From Nocardia blacklockiae (lineage in GTDB: Bacteria > Actinomycetota > Actinomycetes > Mycobacteriales > Mycobacteriaceae), in assembly GCF_015477355.1 (NCBI RefSeq), contig NZ_JADLRJ010000001.1:372001-436000 (forward strand): DNA of 64,000 nt, in the 5' to 3' direction. The position numbers and the translations under genes are program-made. Under the pieces are notes generated by a model. The model was not told the origin of the DNA. It ran no database searches and saw only the letters and a list, made by a program, of their open reading frames with translations. Below are positions 1 through 8,020 of the stretch, piece after piece. The first letter of the stretch is position 1. Each line of letters opens with the position of its first letter.

Positions 1-162
1 GCTGATCTGGCCGAGCACCGCGATCTTGGTGCGGCCGTTGATCTCGACGTACTGGATCGCCCCCTCGTACTCCTTGGGCAGGTGCCGGGTGAGCGCTTCC
101 TTGGTCTCGTAGAGATGGTTGTCCGCGTCGAAGAGCTGGTAGGGCAGCTCGACCTTCGTCAT
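1..162 (-). CDS. amidohydrolase family protein (5' end only)
   Basis: Only the first 54 residues are inside the window; the rest lies beyond the left edge. The start FDADNHLYE is typical of the amidohydrolase_2 group of TIM-barrel metal-dependent hydrolases or decarboxylases, whose first metal ligands lie in such a D-x-D/N-H segment. The ATG at 162 is preceded by AAGGAGGA at 167-174, an excellent ribosome binding site. The gene lies 38 bases downstream of the acyl-CoA ligase on the same strand and may form an operon with it. In related actinomycetes this family sits among P450 and acyl-CoA catabolic genes, so a ring-cleavage or decarboxylation role is possible but is inferred. The substrate cannot be told from this fragment. 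Confidence 0.7.
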   Translation of the reverse strand, partial: MTKVELPYQLFDADNHLYETKEALTRHLPKEYEGAIQYVEINGRTKIAVLGQIS

Positions 163-184
163 GGAATCCTCCTTGTCGTTCTAT

Positions 185-199
185 GAGAATGTTATTCTC
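185..199. promoter_or_regulatory. 15-bp palindrome before the amidohydrolase gene
   Basis: GAGAAT-GTT-ATTCTC has perfect 6-bp arms. It lies between the ligase stop and the amidohydrolase start. The sequence ATGAGAATG followed by ATTC recurs at 3654-3667 before the P450 operon, so it may be a shared operator; it could also be a weak processing hairpin. Confidence 0.35.
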
Positions 200-200
200 T

Positions 201-1748
201 TCAATAGTGAGCCGCAATGCCTTCGCGGCGGGCCGCCGCCAGGTCCCGGCGGACCACGAACTTCTGGATCTTGCCGCTGGCCGTGCGCGGGAAATCGGCG
301 ACGACGTGCACGTGTTCGGGCCACTTCTGCTTGGCGGTCCCGGCCGCGGCGAAGTGCGCGCGCAACGCGTCGAGGGTGGGCGCGGCGTGCCCCGGGTGCA
401 GGCGCAGCACCGCGGCCGTGCGCTCGCCCAGCCGGGCGTCGGGCACGGCCACCGCGATCGCCTCCGCCACGCCGGGCAGGGTCAGCAGCACCTCTTCGAC
501 CTCGAGCGCGCTGATGTTCTCGCCGCCGCGAATGATCATGTCGGACTTGCGGTCGGTGATGGTCAGGTAGCCGTCGGCGTCCAGGACGCCGATGTCGCCG
601 GTGTGGTACCAGCCCTCGGCGTCGAAGGCGGCCGCGGTGAGTTCCGGATCGGTGTAGCCCAGGCACAGATCCGGTCCGCGACTGAGGATTTCGCCGTCCG
701 GCGCGAGCCGCACCTCGACGCCCGGCAGCGCCGTGCCGTCGGTGAACAGCCGCTTGTCCGCCGGCGCGGTGTGGTGGGAGCCGGTGATCGAGGGATGCTC
801 GGTGCTGCCGTAGGAGCGGTAGACGACGATGCCCAGCGCCGCCAGCCGGGTGGTCACCGCCGCGGGCACCGGCGCGCCGCCGAGCCCCGCGTAGCGCAGG
901 TAGGGCAGGTGCGCGGGGGTGTAGTCGGGATGGTCGAGCAGGCTGGTCAGGTAGTAGGGCACGCCGCCGCCGACGGTGAGCCCGTCGGAGGTCATCAGGG
1001 CCAGCACCGCGGCCGGGTCCCAGACGTCGGTGAGATTGATCGGCACCCGGTCCAGCACGGGGATGAGCAGGGCGTTGATCATGCCGATGAAGTGGCCCAC
1101 CGGGGCGGCGGTGAGCTGGTCGCCGCGATCGGCGGGATACATGCCGGCCAGCTGCCGCGTCTCGTAGGCGAGCGTGTGATGGCTGTGCAGCACGCCTTTC
1201 GGCGCGCGGGTGGTGCCGGAGGTGTAGGCGACGAGCGCCGGTGCGGCGGGGTCGACGGGCAGTGTGCCGGTCAGCGGTTCGGGATCGAGGAACTCCTCGA
1301 AGTCGCGGCCGACCACCGCGACGAGCGGGATGTGCTCGTGCAGGTCGGCGAGGTCGGGGCGGTCGGTGGTGACGAAGACCTCGGGGCGCGCCGCGTCCAG
1401 GATGTAGCCGAGTTCCTTGCGGCCGTAGAAGTGCACGATCGGCACCACCACGGTGCCCAGGAACGCCGACGCCCAGAAGACCGCCGCGGCCTCCATCCAA
1501 TTGGGCAGCTGGAAGGCGATGGTGTCGCCGGGTTCGACGCCGCGACCGCGCAGGCCGGCCGCCAGCCGCCGCGCCATCCGCTCGACCTCGCCGAACGTGC
1601 CCGACCAGGGCCGGGTGGCGGAATGGATGCGGAAGGCGGTGTCCGGCGCGGCGGCCAGGCCCTCCGCCAGCAGGTCGCCGATCGTCTCGTCGGTCCACCA
1701 GCCCTCGGCCCGGTAGCGCCGGACCAGCTCGAGGGGGATCGTGCGCAT
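201..1748 (-). CDS. AMP-forming acyl-CoA ligase
   Basis: A 515-residue ANL-superfamily enzyme that would activate a carboxylic acid through an acyl-adenylate to a CoA thioester. The ATP-binding loop YTSGTTRAPKG starts near residue 175, the A5 motif YGSTE is near 313, YHTGD is near 381, the hinge ITDRKSDMI is near 397, and the C-terminal catalytic lysine is in SGKIQK near 493. The start chosen is the ATG at 1748 (MRTIPLELV); an in-frame ATG at 1778 would add ten unconserved residues. It faces the crotonase gene divergently across about 90 bases and is followed by the amidohydrolase. The family resembles cyclohexanecarboxylate/fatty-acid type ligases. The acid it uses is unknown; neighbouring P450 and dehydrogenase genes suggest a catabolic intermediate. 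Confidence 0.88.
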   Translation of the reverse strand: MRTIPLELVRRYRAEGWWTDETIGDLLAEGLAAAPDTAFRIHSATRPWSGTFGEVERMARRLAAGLRGRGVEPGDTIAFQLPNWMEAAAVFWASAFLGTVVVPIVHFYGRKELGYILDAARPEVFVTTDRPDLADLHEHIPLVAVVGRDFEEFLDPEPLTGTLPVDPAAPALVAYTSGTTRAPKGVLHSHHTLAYETRQLAGMYPADRGDQLTAAPVGHFIGMINALLIPVLDRVPINLTDVWDPAAVLALMTSDGLTVGGGVPYYLTSLLDHPDYTPAHLPYLRYAGLGGAPVPAAVTTRLAALGIVVYRSYGSTEHPSITGSHHTAPADKRLFTDGTALPGVEVRLAPDGEILSRGPDLCLGYTDPELTAAAFDAEGWYHTGDIGVLDADGYLTITDRKSDMIIRGGENISALEVEEVLLTLPGVAEAIAVAVPDARLGERTAAVLRLHPGHAAPTLDALRAHFAAAGTAKQKWPEHVHVVADFPRTASGKIQKFVVRRDLAAARREGIAAHY

Positions 1749-1836
1749 CGTCGAACTCCCGTCGGACCTCGGGCGCAACTCCCGTTACGCTACTCTCCCA
1801 ATTAGAGAACCACATTTCCCAAGGGGAGAACAAGAC

Positions 1837-2553
1837 ATGGTAGAGCTCGAGCTGGACGACGGTCTGGCGGTGGTGACCATCAATCGCCCGCACGCCCGCA
1901 ACGCCATCGCCCCGGACACGATGGACCGGTTGGACGCGGCGATCGATGCCGCCGCCGGGGCCCGGGCCCTCGTGCTCACCGGGGCGGGCGACCGCGCCTT
2001 CGTGTCCGGTGGTGACCTCAAGGAGCTGGCCGCGCTGCGCACCGAGGCGCAGGCGGCGGAGATGGCCTGGCGGATGCGCGGCATCTGCGACCGGCTCGCG
2101 GCCTTTCCGGGGCCGGTGGTGGCCGCGCTGAACGGGCACGCGCTCGGCGGCGGCGCGGAGGTCGCGGTGGCCGCGGACATCCGCGTCGCCGCCGACGACA
2201 TCAGGATCGGCTTCAATCAGGTGTCGCTGGCGATCATGCCCGCGTGGGGCGGGGCCGAGCGGCTGGCCGCCCTGGTCGGCCGCGGCCGGGCGTTGCTGCT
2301 CGCCGGCTCGGGGACGATTCTCGACGCCGCGGCCGCCGAGCGGGCGGGCCTGGTGGACCGGGTACTGCCGCGCGCGGAGTTCGACGCGGGGTGGCGCGCG
2401 CTGGCCCGGTCGCTGGCGAGCGGTCCCGCGGCGGAGATCAAGCGGGTGGTGGCGGGCGTACCACCGGCCGAGGCGGTCACGGCGTTCGCGCGGCTGTGGG
2501 CCGCCGAGGAGCACTGGACCGCCGCCGAACGAGTGATGAACCGCGCCAAATGA
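1837..2553 (+). CDS. enoyl-CoA hydratase/isomerase family protein
   Basis: A 238-residue crotonase-fold protein, slightly shorter than the usual 255-265. The oxyanion-hole segments SGGDLKEL (about 50-57) and HALGGGAEVAVAAD (about 94-107) are intact, and the first catalytic glutamate (GGGAE) is present. The position of the second catalytic glutamate (Glu164 of rat hydratase, in FGQPE) reads GFNQV, so a glutamine replaces it; simple hydratase activity is therefore doubtful and another crotonase reaction is possible. The start ATG at 1837 follows AAGGGGAG at 1821-1828; upstream in-frame starts would run through the divergent promoter. The gene is divergent from the acyl-CoA ligase, consistent with a common acyl-CoA pathway. 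Confidence 0.85.
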   Translation: MVELELDDGLAVVTINRPHARNAIAPDTMDRLDAAIDAAAGARALVLTGAGDRAFVSGGDLKELAALRTEAQAAEMAWRMRGICDRLAAFPGPVVAALNGHALGGGAEVAVAADIRVAADDIRIGFNQVSLAIMPAWGGAERLAALVGRGRALLLAGSGTILDAAAAERAGLVDRVLPRAEFDAGWRALARSLASGPAAEIKRVVAGVPPAEAVTAFARLWAAEEHWTAAERVMNRAK

Positions 2554-2636
2554 TTTCGGCCGAGGAGTGCTGCGGAGGAACCATTGTACCGGCCCGCCCG
2601 CGTGCTGGTAGTTATGTTGCATAATAACGTTTCAGA

Positions 2637-2650
2637 GTGACGTAGATCAC
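2637..2650. promoter_or_regulatory. CRP/GlxR-like binding site
   Basis: GTGACGTAGATCAC fits GTGA-N6-TCAC, the core of the actinobacterial CRP/GlxR consensus, and the next base (A at 2651) extends the match. It is downstream of the crotonase gene and 263 bases before the next start, so its target promoter is uncertain. Confidence 0.45.
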
Positions 2651-2686
2651 ATAAGTGCACGAGCCGGGACCGCATCGCGAGAGTGG

Positions 2687-2699
2687 GTAACCGGGTTAC
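2687..2699. promoter_or_regulatory. TetR-type operator GTAAC-N3-GTTAC (site 1)
   Basis: GTAACCGGGTTAC, flanked by G and C to give a 15-bp palindrome (2686-2700). It has the same spacing and half-sites as sites at 3678, 7302, 8021 and 8038, the last two lying directly in front of a tetR gene. It is probably bound by that regulator; the controlled gene would be the unrecognised one starting near 2922. Confidence 0.55.
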
Positions 2700-2921
2700 C
2701 GTGTTCACCGGTAGATTCCCCCGTGGGGCGACGCGGCACTACGGTCACCGGCCCTGACCACCGTGCGTCCACCGGAGCGACCGTCGGCTCTTCCCGGCAC
2801 ACCGCCACCGCGACGCGGCTGTGCGCCGAGCCGGCCGACCGCCGGACGGCGGGGTGCCCGTAGTGTGGCCCGGCCGTTGGACCTGCCGCGATCGTCACAT
2901 TCGAGAGGCGGGATGAGAACC

Positions 2922-3536
2922 ATGGCTGCACGATCCGTCGATCCCATCGAACACGGTGTCCGGGAATTGAATTCGGCCGCGCGCTGGCGGGCCAACGCGC
3001 GGCGCCGCCCGCTGCGCCACAGACTGGCGGTCGTCGCACCGAGTGCCGAGCAGGTCATCCGCCACGTGGGGGGCTGGCTGTTCGACCGGACGTACGCGGG
3101 CTGGGAGGTGACGGTACTGGTCTCCGACTGCGCGAATGTGCGGCCGCTGGGCATTCTCGGCGCCGAGGTGCTCGATCTGGAACAGTCGCTGGCCGTGCCG
3201 CTGCACGACACCTGGCCCGACGCCGTCGCCGTGGCGGCGGAGACCTTCCGCGCCGACGGCCGGGTGCGGGCGGGTGTCCTGGAATGTCTCGAACGCGGCC
3301 TGGTCGAGGTCGCGGTCTGGGGTGGCGGGCTGCCCGGCGAACTCGACGACCGCGTCGCGCCCGTGCAGCACCGGGTGAGCGTGGCCGCGCGGGCCTTCAA
3401 GGCGTGCGCGCTCGCGGCCGCGGGCTTCCCCGCCGAACAGGTCGGCCCGACCGAGGCCTTCTCGACCGGCGAACTCGGGTCGGACTGCCGGCGCGCGGGC
3501 GACCTGGTGTCGGCACGGCCCGCCGCCGGCGTCTGA
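2922..3536 (+). CDS. protein of unknown function
   Basis: About 204 residues, not recognised. The N-terminus is arginine- and alanine-rich. A central alpha/beta-looking region holds HRLAVVAPS, a WLFDRTYAGWEVTVLV segment and RPLGILGAEVLDLE, which look like successive buried strands. There is no signal peptide, membrane segment or obvious catalytic motif. The start is ambiguous: ATG at 2922 has GGCGGGA about eight bases upstream, while ATG at 2913 would follow GAGAGG with tight spacing. A strong hairpin (3565-3596) follows the stop. A TetR-type operator and a CRP-like box lie upstream, so it may belong to the same regulon as the P450 operon next door. No function is proposed. Confidence 0.6.
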   Translation: MAARSVDPIEHGVRELNSAARWRANARRRPLRHRLAVVAPSAEQVIRHVGGWLFDRTYAGWEVTVLVSDCANVRPLGILGAEVLDLEQSLAVPLHDTWPDAVAVAAETFRADGRVRAGVLECLERGLVEVAVWGGGLPGELDDRVAPVQHRVSVAARAFKACALAAAGFPAEQVGPTEAFSTGELGSDCRRAGDLVSARPAAGV

Positions 3537-3564
3537 GCCTTTTCCGTCTCGGAGTAAACCGCCA

Positions 3565-3596
3565 GGGCCGCAGCGTCTTTCGTGATGCTGCGGCCC
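3565..3596. terminator. hairpin after the unknown gene
   Basis: GGGCCGCAGC and GCTGCGGCCC form a perfect 10-bp stem with a 12-base loop, 29 bases after the stop. There is no T-run, as is common in high-G+C actinomycetes. Confidence 0.5.
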
Positions 3597-3655
3597 GCTC
3601 GGCGTGCGGCGAGGGTATCGATCCACGGTGGTGAATCTGCTGTTGCGTTAGTATG

Positions 3656-3674
3656 AGAATGGGATTCCCGTTCT
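3656..3674. promoter_or_regulatory. 19-bp imperfect palindrome upstream of the P450 operon
   Basis: AGAATGGGATTCCCGTTCT pairs along its whole length except one T/G position. It lies just upstream of the GTAA-N5-TTAC operator and about 58 bases before the P450 start. It shares ATGAGAATG with the palindrome at 185-199. Confidence 0.4.
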
Positions 3675-3677
3675 GTG

Positions 3678-3690
3678 GTAATTGTGTTAC
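3678..3690. promoter_or_regulatory. TetR-type operator GTAA-N5-TTAC (site 2)
   Basis: GTAATTGTGTTAC, extended to a 17-bp palindrome at 3676-3692. It ends 41 bases before the P450 start codon, a normal repressor position. It has the same 13-bp design as the sites at 2687, 7302, 8021 and 8038. Confidence 0.6.
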
Positions 3691-3731
3691 CATCGCTAAC
3701 GGTTGCCACGATGAACGCAGGAGTTCTCCGC

Positions 3732-5012
3732 ATGATTGACTTCGATTCGGTGGACTACTTCACCGATCCCACGCTCGTCCCCGACCCGCATCCCTACTTC
3801 GACCACCTGCGCTCGAAGTGCCCGGTGACGCGGGAGCCCCACCACGGCGTGTACGCGGTCACCGGGTACGAGGAGTCGGTGGAGGTGCTCAAGGACGCCG
3901 ACCTGTTCTCGTCGGTGATCTCGGTGGGCGGCCCGTTCCCGCCGCTGCCGTTCGAGATCGAGGGCGACGACATCGGCGCGCTGATCGAACAGCACCGCAC
4001 GCAGATGCCGATGTTCGAGCACATGGTGACGATGGACCCGCCGGCGCACACCTACGCCCGCTCGCTGCTGGCCCGGCTGCTGACCCCGGCCCGGTTGAAG
4101 GAGAACGAGGAGTTCATGTGGCGGCTGGCCGATCGCCAGCTCGACGAATTCCTCGCGCAGGGCCGCTGCGAATTCCTCACCGAATACGCAAAGCCGTTCT
4201 CGCTGCTGGTCGTCGCCGACGTGCTCGGCGTCCCGGAGGAGGACCACCGGCAGTTCCGCACCGTGCTGGGCGCCGACCGGCCCGGCGCGCGCGTCGGCGC
4301 CCTCGACGACGAGGTGCTGGTGTCCAATCCGCTGGAATGGCTGGACGACAAGTTCGCCGCCTACATCAGCGACCGGCGGGAGCATCCGCGCGACGACGTG
4401 CTGACCTCGCTGGCGCTGGCGAAGTACCCCGACGGCTCCACGCCCGAGGTCATCGACGTGGTGCGTTCGGCGACATTCCTTTTCGCGGCCGGGCAGGAGA
4501 CGACGGCCAAGCTGCTGAGCGCGGCGCTGCGGGTGCTGGGCGACCATCCCGAGGTGCAGCAGCGGCTGCGCGAGGACCGCAGCCTGATCCCGGCCTTCGT
4601 CGAGGAGACCCTGCGGATGGACTCCCCGGTGAAGAGCGGCTTCCGGCTGGCGAAGCGGCGGACGACGATCGGCGAGGTCGAGATCCCGGTCGGGTCGACG
4701 GTGATGGTCTGCCCCGGCGCCGCCAACCGCGACCCGCGCCGGTTCGAGCAGCCGCACGAATTCCGCTTGGACCGCAAGAACTTCCGCGAGCACATGGCGT
4801 TCGGCCGGGGCGCGCACACCTGCCCCGGCAGCCCGCTGGCCCGCGCGGAGGGACGGGTGTCGATCGAGCGGATCCTGGACCGGATGCTGGACATCCGCAT
4901 CGACGAACAGCGGCACGGCCCGGCCGGCGCGCGCCGCTACGACTACGAACCCACCTACATCCTGCGCGGGTTGTCCGACCTGCACATCACCTTCACCCCC
5001 GAATCGAGGTAA
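3732..5012 (+). CDS. cytochrome P450
   Basis: A 426-residue soluble bacterial P450. The I-helix oxygen-activation motif AGQETT is at about 253-258, the K-helix EETLR at 291-295, and the haem loop FGRGAHTCPG at 357-366 with the haem-ligating Cys364. The ATG at 3732 (MIDFDSVDYF) is preceded by GCAGGAG at 3717-3723; an ATG at 3711 would add seven residues over the ribosome binding site. The SDR gene begins three bases after the stop, so the two are an operon and the SDR probably oxidises the alcohol the P450 makes. Two palindromes in the promoter point to repressor control. The CYP family was not assigned and no ferredoxin is adjacent, so electrons must come from elsewhere. Confidence 0.9.
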   Translation: MIDFDSVDYFTDPTLVPDPHPYFDHLRSKCPVTREPHHGVYAVTGYEESVEVLKDADLFSSVISVGGPFPPLPFEIEGDDIGALIEQHRTQMPMFEHMVTMDPPAHTYARSLLARLLTPARLKENEEFMWRLADRQLDEFLAQGRCEFLTEYAKPFSLLVVADVLGVPEEDHRQFRTVLGADRPGARVGALDDEVLVSNPLEWLDDKFAAYISDRREHPRDDVLTSLALAKYPDGSTPEVIDVVRSATFLFAAGQETTAKLLSAALRVLGDHPEVQQRLREDRSLIPAFVEETLRMDSPVKSGFRLAKRRTTIGEVEIPVGSTVMVCPGAANRDPRRFEQPHEFRLDRKNFREHMAFGRGAHTCPGSPLARAEGRVSIERILDRMLDIRIDEQRHGPAGARRYDYEPTYILRGLSDLHITFTPESR

Positions 5013-5014
5013 CC

Positions 5015-5851
5015 ATGTCCGGACGGGTAGACGGCAAGGTCGCGTTCATCACCGGCGCGGCGCGCGGCCAGGGCCGCAGCCATGCCGTGCGGCTGGCCCA
5101 GGAGGGCGCCGACATCATCGCGGTCGACGTGTGCAAGCCGGTCAGCGGCACCGACCTGATCCCGGCGTCCACGCCCGACGATCTGGCCGAGACCGCCGAC
5201 CTGGTGAAGGGCCTGGGCCGGCGCATCGTCACCGCCGAGGTCGACGTGCGCGACTACGACGCGCTGAAAGCGGTCGTGGACAGCGGCGTCGAGGAACTGG
5301 GCCGGCTCGACGTGGTGGTGGCCAATGCGGGCATCGGCAACGGCGGCGCGACGCTGGACCAGACCAGCGAGCAGGACTGGCAGACGATGATCGACATCAA
5401 CCTCGGCGGCGTCTGGAAGGCCGCGAAGGCCGGTGTGCCGCACCTGATTTCGAACGGCGGCGGCTCGATCATCCTGACCAGCTCGGTGGGCGGGCTCAAG
5501 GCCTACCCGAACACCGGGCACTACGTGGCCGCCAAGCACGGCGTGGTCGGGCTGATGCGGGCCTTCGCGGTCGAGCTGGGCCAGCATTCCATCCGGGTCA
5601 ACTCGGTGCACCCGACGAACGTGGACACGCCGATGTTCATGAACGAGGGCACGATGAAGCTGTTCCGGCCGGATCTGGAGAACCCGACCAAGGAGGACTT
5701 CGCCCCGGTCGCGCAGTTCATGCACGTGCTGCCGATCGGCTGGGTGGAGCCGGTCGACATCAGCAACGCGGTGCTGTTCCTCGCCTCCGACGAGTCGCGC
5801 TACGTCACCGGCGTCACGCTGCCGGTCGACGGGGGCAGCCTGCTCAAGTAG
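5015..5851 (+). CDS. mycofactocin-coupled SDR family oxidoreductase
   Basis: A 278-residue short-chain dehydrogenase. The dinucleotide motif reads TGAARGQGRSHA (13-24), followed by the DVCKPVSG segment (38-45) and an inserted PDDLAET stretch. This is the hallmark of the TIGR03971 group, which uses the peptide-derived cofactor mycofactocin and holds its nicotinamide non-exchangeably. The catalytic residues are Ser156 or Ser157, Tyr170 and Lys174 in YVAAK. The ATG at 5015 follows GAGGT and lies two bases after the P450 stop. It is expected to oxidise the hydroxylated P450 product. No mycofactocin biosynthesis genes are in the window, so they must be elsewhere in the genome. A strong terminator follows. 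Confidence 0.88.
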   Translation: MSGRVDGKVAFITGAARGQGRSHAVRLAQEGADIIAVDVCKPVSGTDLIPASTPDDLAETADLVKGLGRRIVTAEVDVRDYDALKAVVDSGVEELGRLDVVVANAGIGNGGATLDQTSEQDWQTMIDINLGGVWKAAKAGVPHLISNGGGSIILTSSVGGLKAYPNTGHYVAAKHGVVGLMRAFAVELGQHSIRVNSVHPTNVDTPMFMNEGTMKLFRPDLENPTKEDFAPVAQFMHVLPIGWVEPVDISNAVLFLASDESRYVTGVTLPVDGGSLLK

Positions 5852-5860
5852 GGGCGCAGC

Positions 5861-5900
5861 GTTCGGGCCCACCGGAGAACCGGTGGGCCCGAACGGTTTT
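5861..5900 (+). terminator. strong intrinsic terminator
   Basis: A perfect 15-bp stem (5861-5875 with 5880-5894) and AGAA loop, followed by GGTTTT. It ends the P450-SDR operon and lies just before the 3' end of the convergent lipase gene, so it can serve both strands. Confidence 0.9.
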
Positions 5901-5910
5901 CACGCGTGGG

Positions 5911-7242
5911 TCAGTCGAAGGTGCAGCCGGGCAGCGGCTTGTCGGCGAAGCGGTCGAGCAGGTAGCCGATCGCGTTGTTCGACCCGTAACCGTCGATCAG
6001 TTCGGGGCCGAAGTGGTTGGGCAGCACCGCCCCCGGGGCGATCGGCGGCAAGGAATTGGTGCGGAAGGTGACCGTCGCGCCCGTCGCGCACCAGTCCTCG
6101 GCGAGCCGGCGGGCTTGGGCGTAGGGGATGGTGTCGTCATTGATTCCGTTGGTGACCAGCACCGGGCTCGCCGGGGTGAGCGTGCCGATCCGCTGCTCGC
6201 GCACGATGCGGTCGGCCTCGGGGACCTCGCGCAGGTGGTCCAGCAGCGGCCGGTGGTCGGCGGTGAAGTCGGTGGTGCGGGTGAAGGGCTGCTTGACGAT
6301 GACATCGGCGATGCACTCGTTCGCCAGCCCGGTCAGCAGCGCCCGCCCGGCGGGGGAGACCCGGCTGTCCAGCGCGGCGCTCAGCTCGGGGTAGCGGGCC
6401 AGGAAACCGTTGACGGCGAAGCCGATCGCCGCGGAGATCAGGTTGCCGTCGATGCGCTGGATGACCTCCGCCAGATCCGCGGTGGGGCCGCCCGCCCAGG
6501 TCCCCTTCAGATTCAACTCCGGGGCGTAGCGCGGTTGCAGTTCCGCCGCGGCCGCGGTGGCCCCGCCGCCCTGCGAGTAGCCCCACAGCGCCAGCGGCGT
6601 CCCGGGCTCGTTGCCCGACAGGGCCGCGGCCGCCCGTGCGGCGTCGAGCACGGCGTGCGCCTGCTCGACCCGGTTGGCGTAGGTGTGCACGCCCGGGGTG
6701 CCCATGCCGATGTAGTCGGTGACGAACACGCGGGCGCCCAAGGCATTCCACGCGACGGCCGACAGCGCCTCCTGGTTCGCCGACATGCTCAGCTTCTCCG
6801 TGTCGGCGTAGAGCCCGGTGGAGATCGCCTTCGACACCGCGCACTGGTCGCCCTGGCCGACCGTGCCGGGCGCGATGACGACCGTGGGGCGCGGGCCCGC
6901 GCCGTGCCACGGCGCGGTCGCGTCGAGGAAGATGCCCGAGACCGGGACCGGGCTGCCGTCCTGGGTCTGCGAGGTGTAGAGCACGCGCTGCCCGGCCAGC
7001 GGCCACCGGCCGTCGGCGCCGGGCGGCGCGAGCAGCACGGGGACGGGTTCGGTGCGGATGATCGCACCGGGCTCGGCGGCGAATTGTGCCGGGGGAGTGT
7101 AGAAGTCGGCGGCCGCGGCCGGTCCGGCGGTGAGGCCGCTCACCGCGACGGCGGTGCACGTGGCCAGGGTCAGTGCGGCGGCGCGCGAGGCGCGGCGGCC
7201 TCGGCGGCGGGCAGGCCGACGGCGACGATGCTGTGGCTGCAT
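5911..7242 (-). CDS. secreted lipase (LIP family)
   Basis: A 443-residue secretory lipase/esterase. An arginine-rich start is followed by a hydrophobic segment (about 20-44) ending in AAAAD, a Sec-type signal peptide cleaved near residue 45. The nucleophile elbow is GYSQGG with Ser223; the acid is in NGINDDTIPY (Asp369/370) and the histidine in NHFG (His410). This arrangement matches the LIP family of triacylglycerol lipases common in Nocardia and mycobacteria. It would release fatty acids outside the cell. A GTAACATGGTTAC operator lies 60 bases upstream of the start, linking it to the neighbouring TetR regulator. The gene is convergent with the P450 operon, separated by its terminator. Confidence 0.88.
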   Translation of the reverse strand: MQPQHRRRRPARRRGRRASRAAALTLATCTAVAVSGLTAGPAAAADFYTPPAQFAAEPGAIIRTEPVPVLLAPPGADGRWPLAGQRVLYTSQTQDGSPVPVSGIFLDATAPWHGAGPRPTVVIAPGTVGQGDQCAVSKAISTGLYADTEKLSMSANQEALSAVAWNALGARVFVTDYIGMGTPGVHTYANRVEQAHAVLDAARAAAALSGNEPGTPLALWGYSQGGGATAAAAELQPRYAPELNLKGTWAGGPTADLAEVIQRIDGNLISAAIGFAVNGFLARYPELSAALDSRVSPAGRALLTGLANECIADVIVKQPFTRTTDFTADHRPLLDHLREVPEADRIVREQRIGTLTPASPVLVTNGINDDTIPYAQARRLAEDWCATGATVTFRTNSLPPIAPGAVLPNHFGPELIDGYGSNNAIGYLLDRFADKPLPGCTFD

Positions 7243-7301
7243 GGTCTTCTTTCGCTGTACGAATCACGGAAGCGCCGGGCCGGAGCGCGGCGAAATGGAC
7301 A

Positions 7302-7314
7302 GTAACATGGTTAC
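7302..7314. promoter_or_regulatory. TetR-type operator GTAAC-N3-GTTAC (site 3)
   Basis: GTAACATGGTTAC is 60 bases upstream of the lipase start. A second palindrome, CAATCCGGATTG (7319-7330), is centred 16.5 bases away, mirroring the 17-base spacing of the paired sites before tetR. Confidence 0.6.
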
Positions 7315-7345
7315 CGTCCAATCCGGATTGTGAATCCTCACAGCG

Positions 7346-8011
7346 CTACCCGCTGTTGCCGGGTCCCGGGTCGTAGGGCGAGATGAACGACGGCCGCAGC
7401 ACCAGCGTCGGCGCCTCGCCGGGTGCCGCGTGCCGGCTGCGGGCGGCGAGCGGTTCGTTGTTGGTGGTGAGGCGGTAGACGATGCGCTCGAGGGCCGGCA
7501 GGATCTCGGTGATCTCCAGCGAGCCCGCGGCGAACCGGCCGATCAGGGCGTAGGTCATATTCGTCAGCACCATGCCGATATCGGCCACGTAGTCGGGGTC
7601 GAGGTCCTCGAGCAGGGCGCTGGCGGCGGGCAGGATGGCGTCGAAACCCTGTGCGTCGAGCCGGTTTCCGCGCGGTCCCGAGCGGGCCTGGAAGTAGGCC
7701 TCGAGCATGCGCGGGTGGTGCTCCCAGGGCTCGAACACATAGCGGAGCAGGCGCACGATGCCGTCGCGCAGGGACTCGCCCGCGGGCGCCGGCGGCAGCG
7801 TGACGTAGGTGTTGGTGGCCAGCCACTGTTCGACGGCGGCCAGGATCAGGTCGTCGCGGGTCGGGTACAGCTTGTAGACCGTGGTCAGCGAGACCCGCGC
7901 CCGGCGGGCGACCTCGCGCAGCTGGACCGCGTCGTAGCCGTCGGATTCGAGCAGGTCGAGCACGGTGTCGACGATCTTCGCGGCCGCTTCCTGATTGCCC
8001 GTCCTGTCCAC
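7346..8011 (-). CDS. TetR family transcriptional regulator
   Basis: A 221-residue repressor. The N-terminal helix-turn-helix is at about 25-60 with ARRARVSLTTVYKLYPTRDDLI, and the C-terminal domain is an all-helical ligand/dimer region. The N-terminal half resembles KstR-like lipid-responsive TetR proteins (GYDAVQLREVA). The start ATG at 8011 lies ten bases from a pair of 13-bp palindromes (8021-8033 and 8038-8050), strong evidence for autoregulation. The same palindrome occurs before the lipase, the P450-SDR operon and the unknown gene near 2922, so this protein probably represses a local lipid or sterol regulon. The inducer is unknown; an acyl-CoA or steroid-like ligand is likely for this kind of TetR protein. 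Confidence 0.88.
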   Translation of the reverse strand: MDRTGNQEAAAKIVDTVLDLLESDGYDAVQLREVARRARVSLTTVYKLYPTRDDLILAAVEQWLATNTYVTLPPAPAGESLRDGIVRLLRYVFEPWEHHPRMLEAYFQARSGPRGNRLDAQGFDAILPAASALLEDLDPDYVADIGMVLTNMTYALIGRFAAGSLEITEILPALERIVYRLTTNNEPLAARSRHAAPGEAPTLVLRPSFISPYDPGPGNSG

Positions 8012-8020
8012 GCGACAACA

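Larger units (their letters stand above)
2554..2912. other. 359-base intergenic region with several protein-binding palindromes
   Basis: No convincing gene is seen. The stretch holds a TTATG-TTG-CATAA palindrome at 2612-2624, a CRP/GlxR-like box at 2637-2650 and a GTAACCGGGTTAC operator at 2687-2699. The last 200 bases before the next gene show nothing recognisable. Confidence 0.5.
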
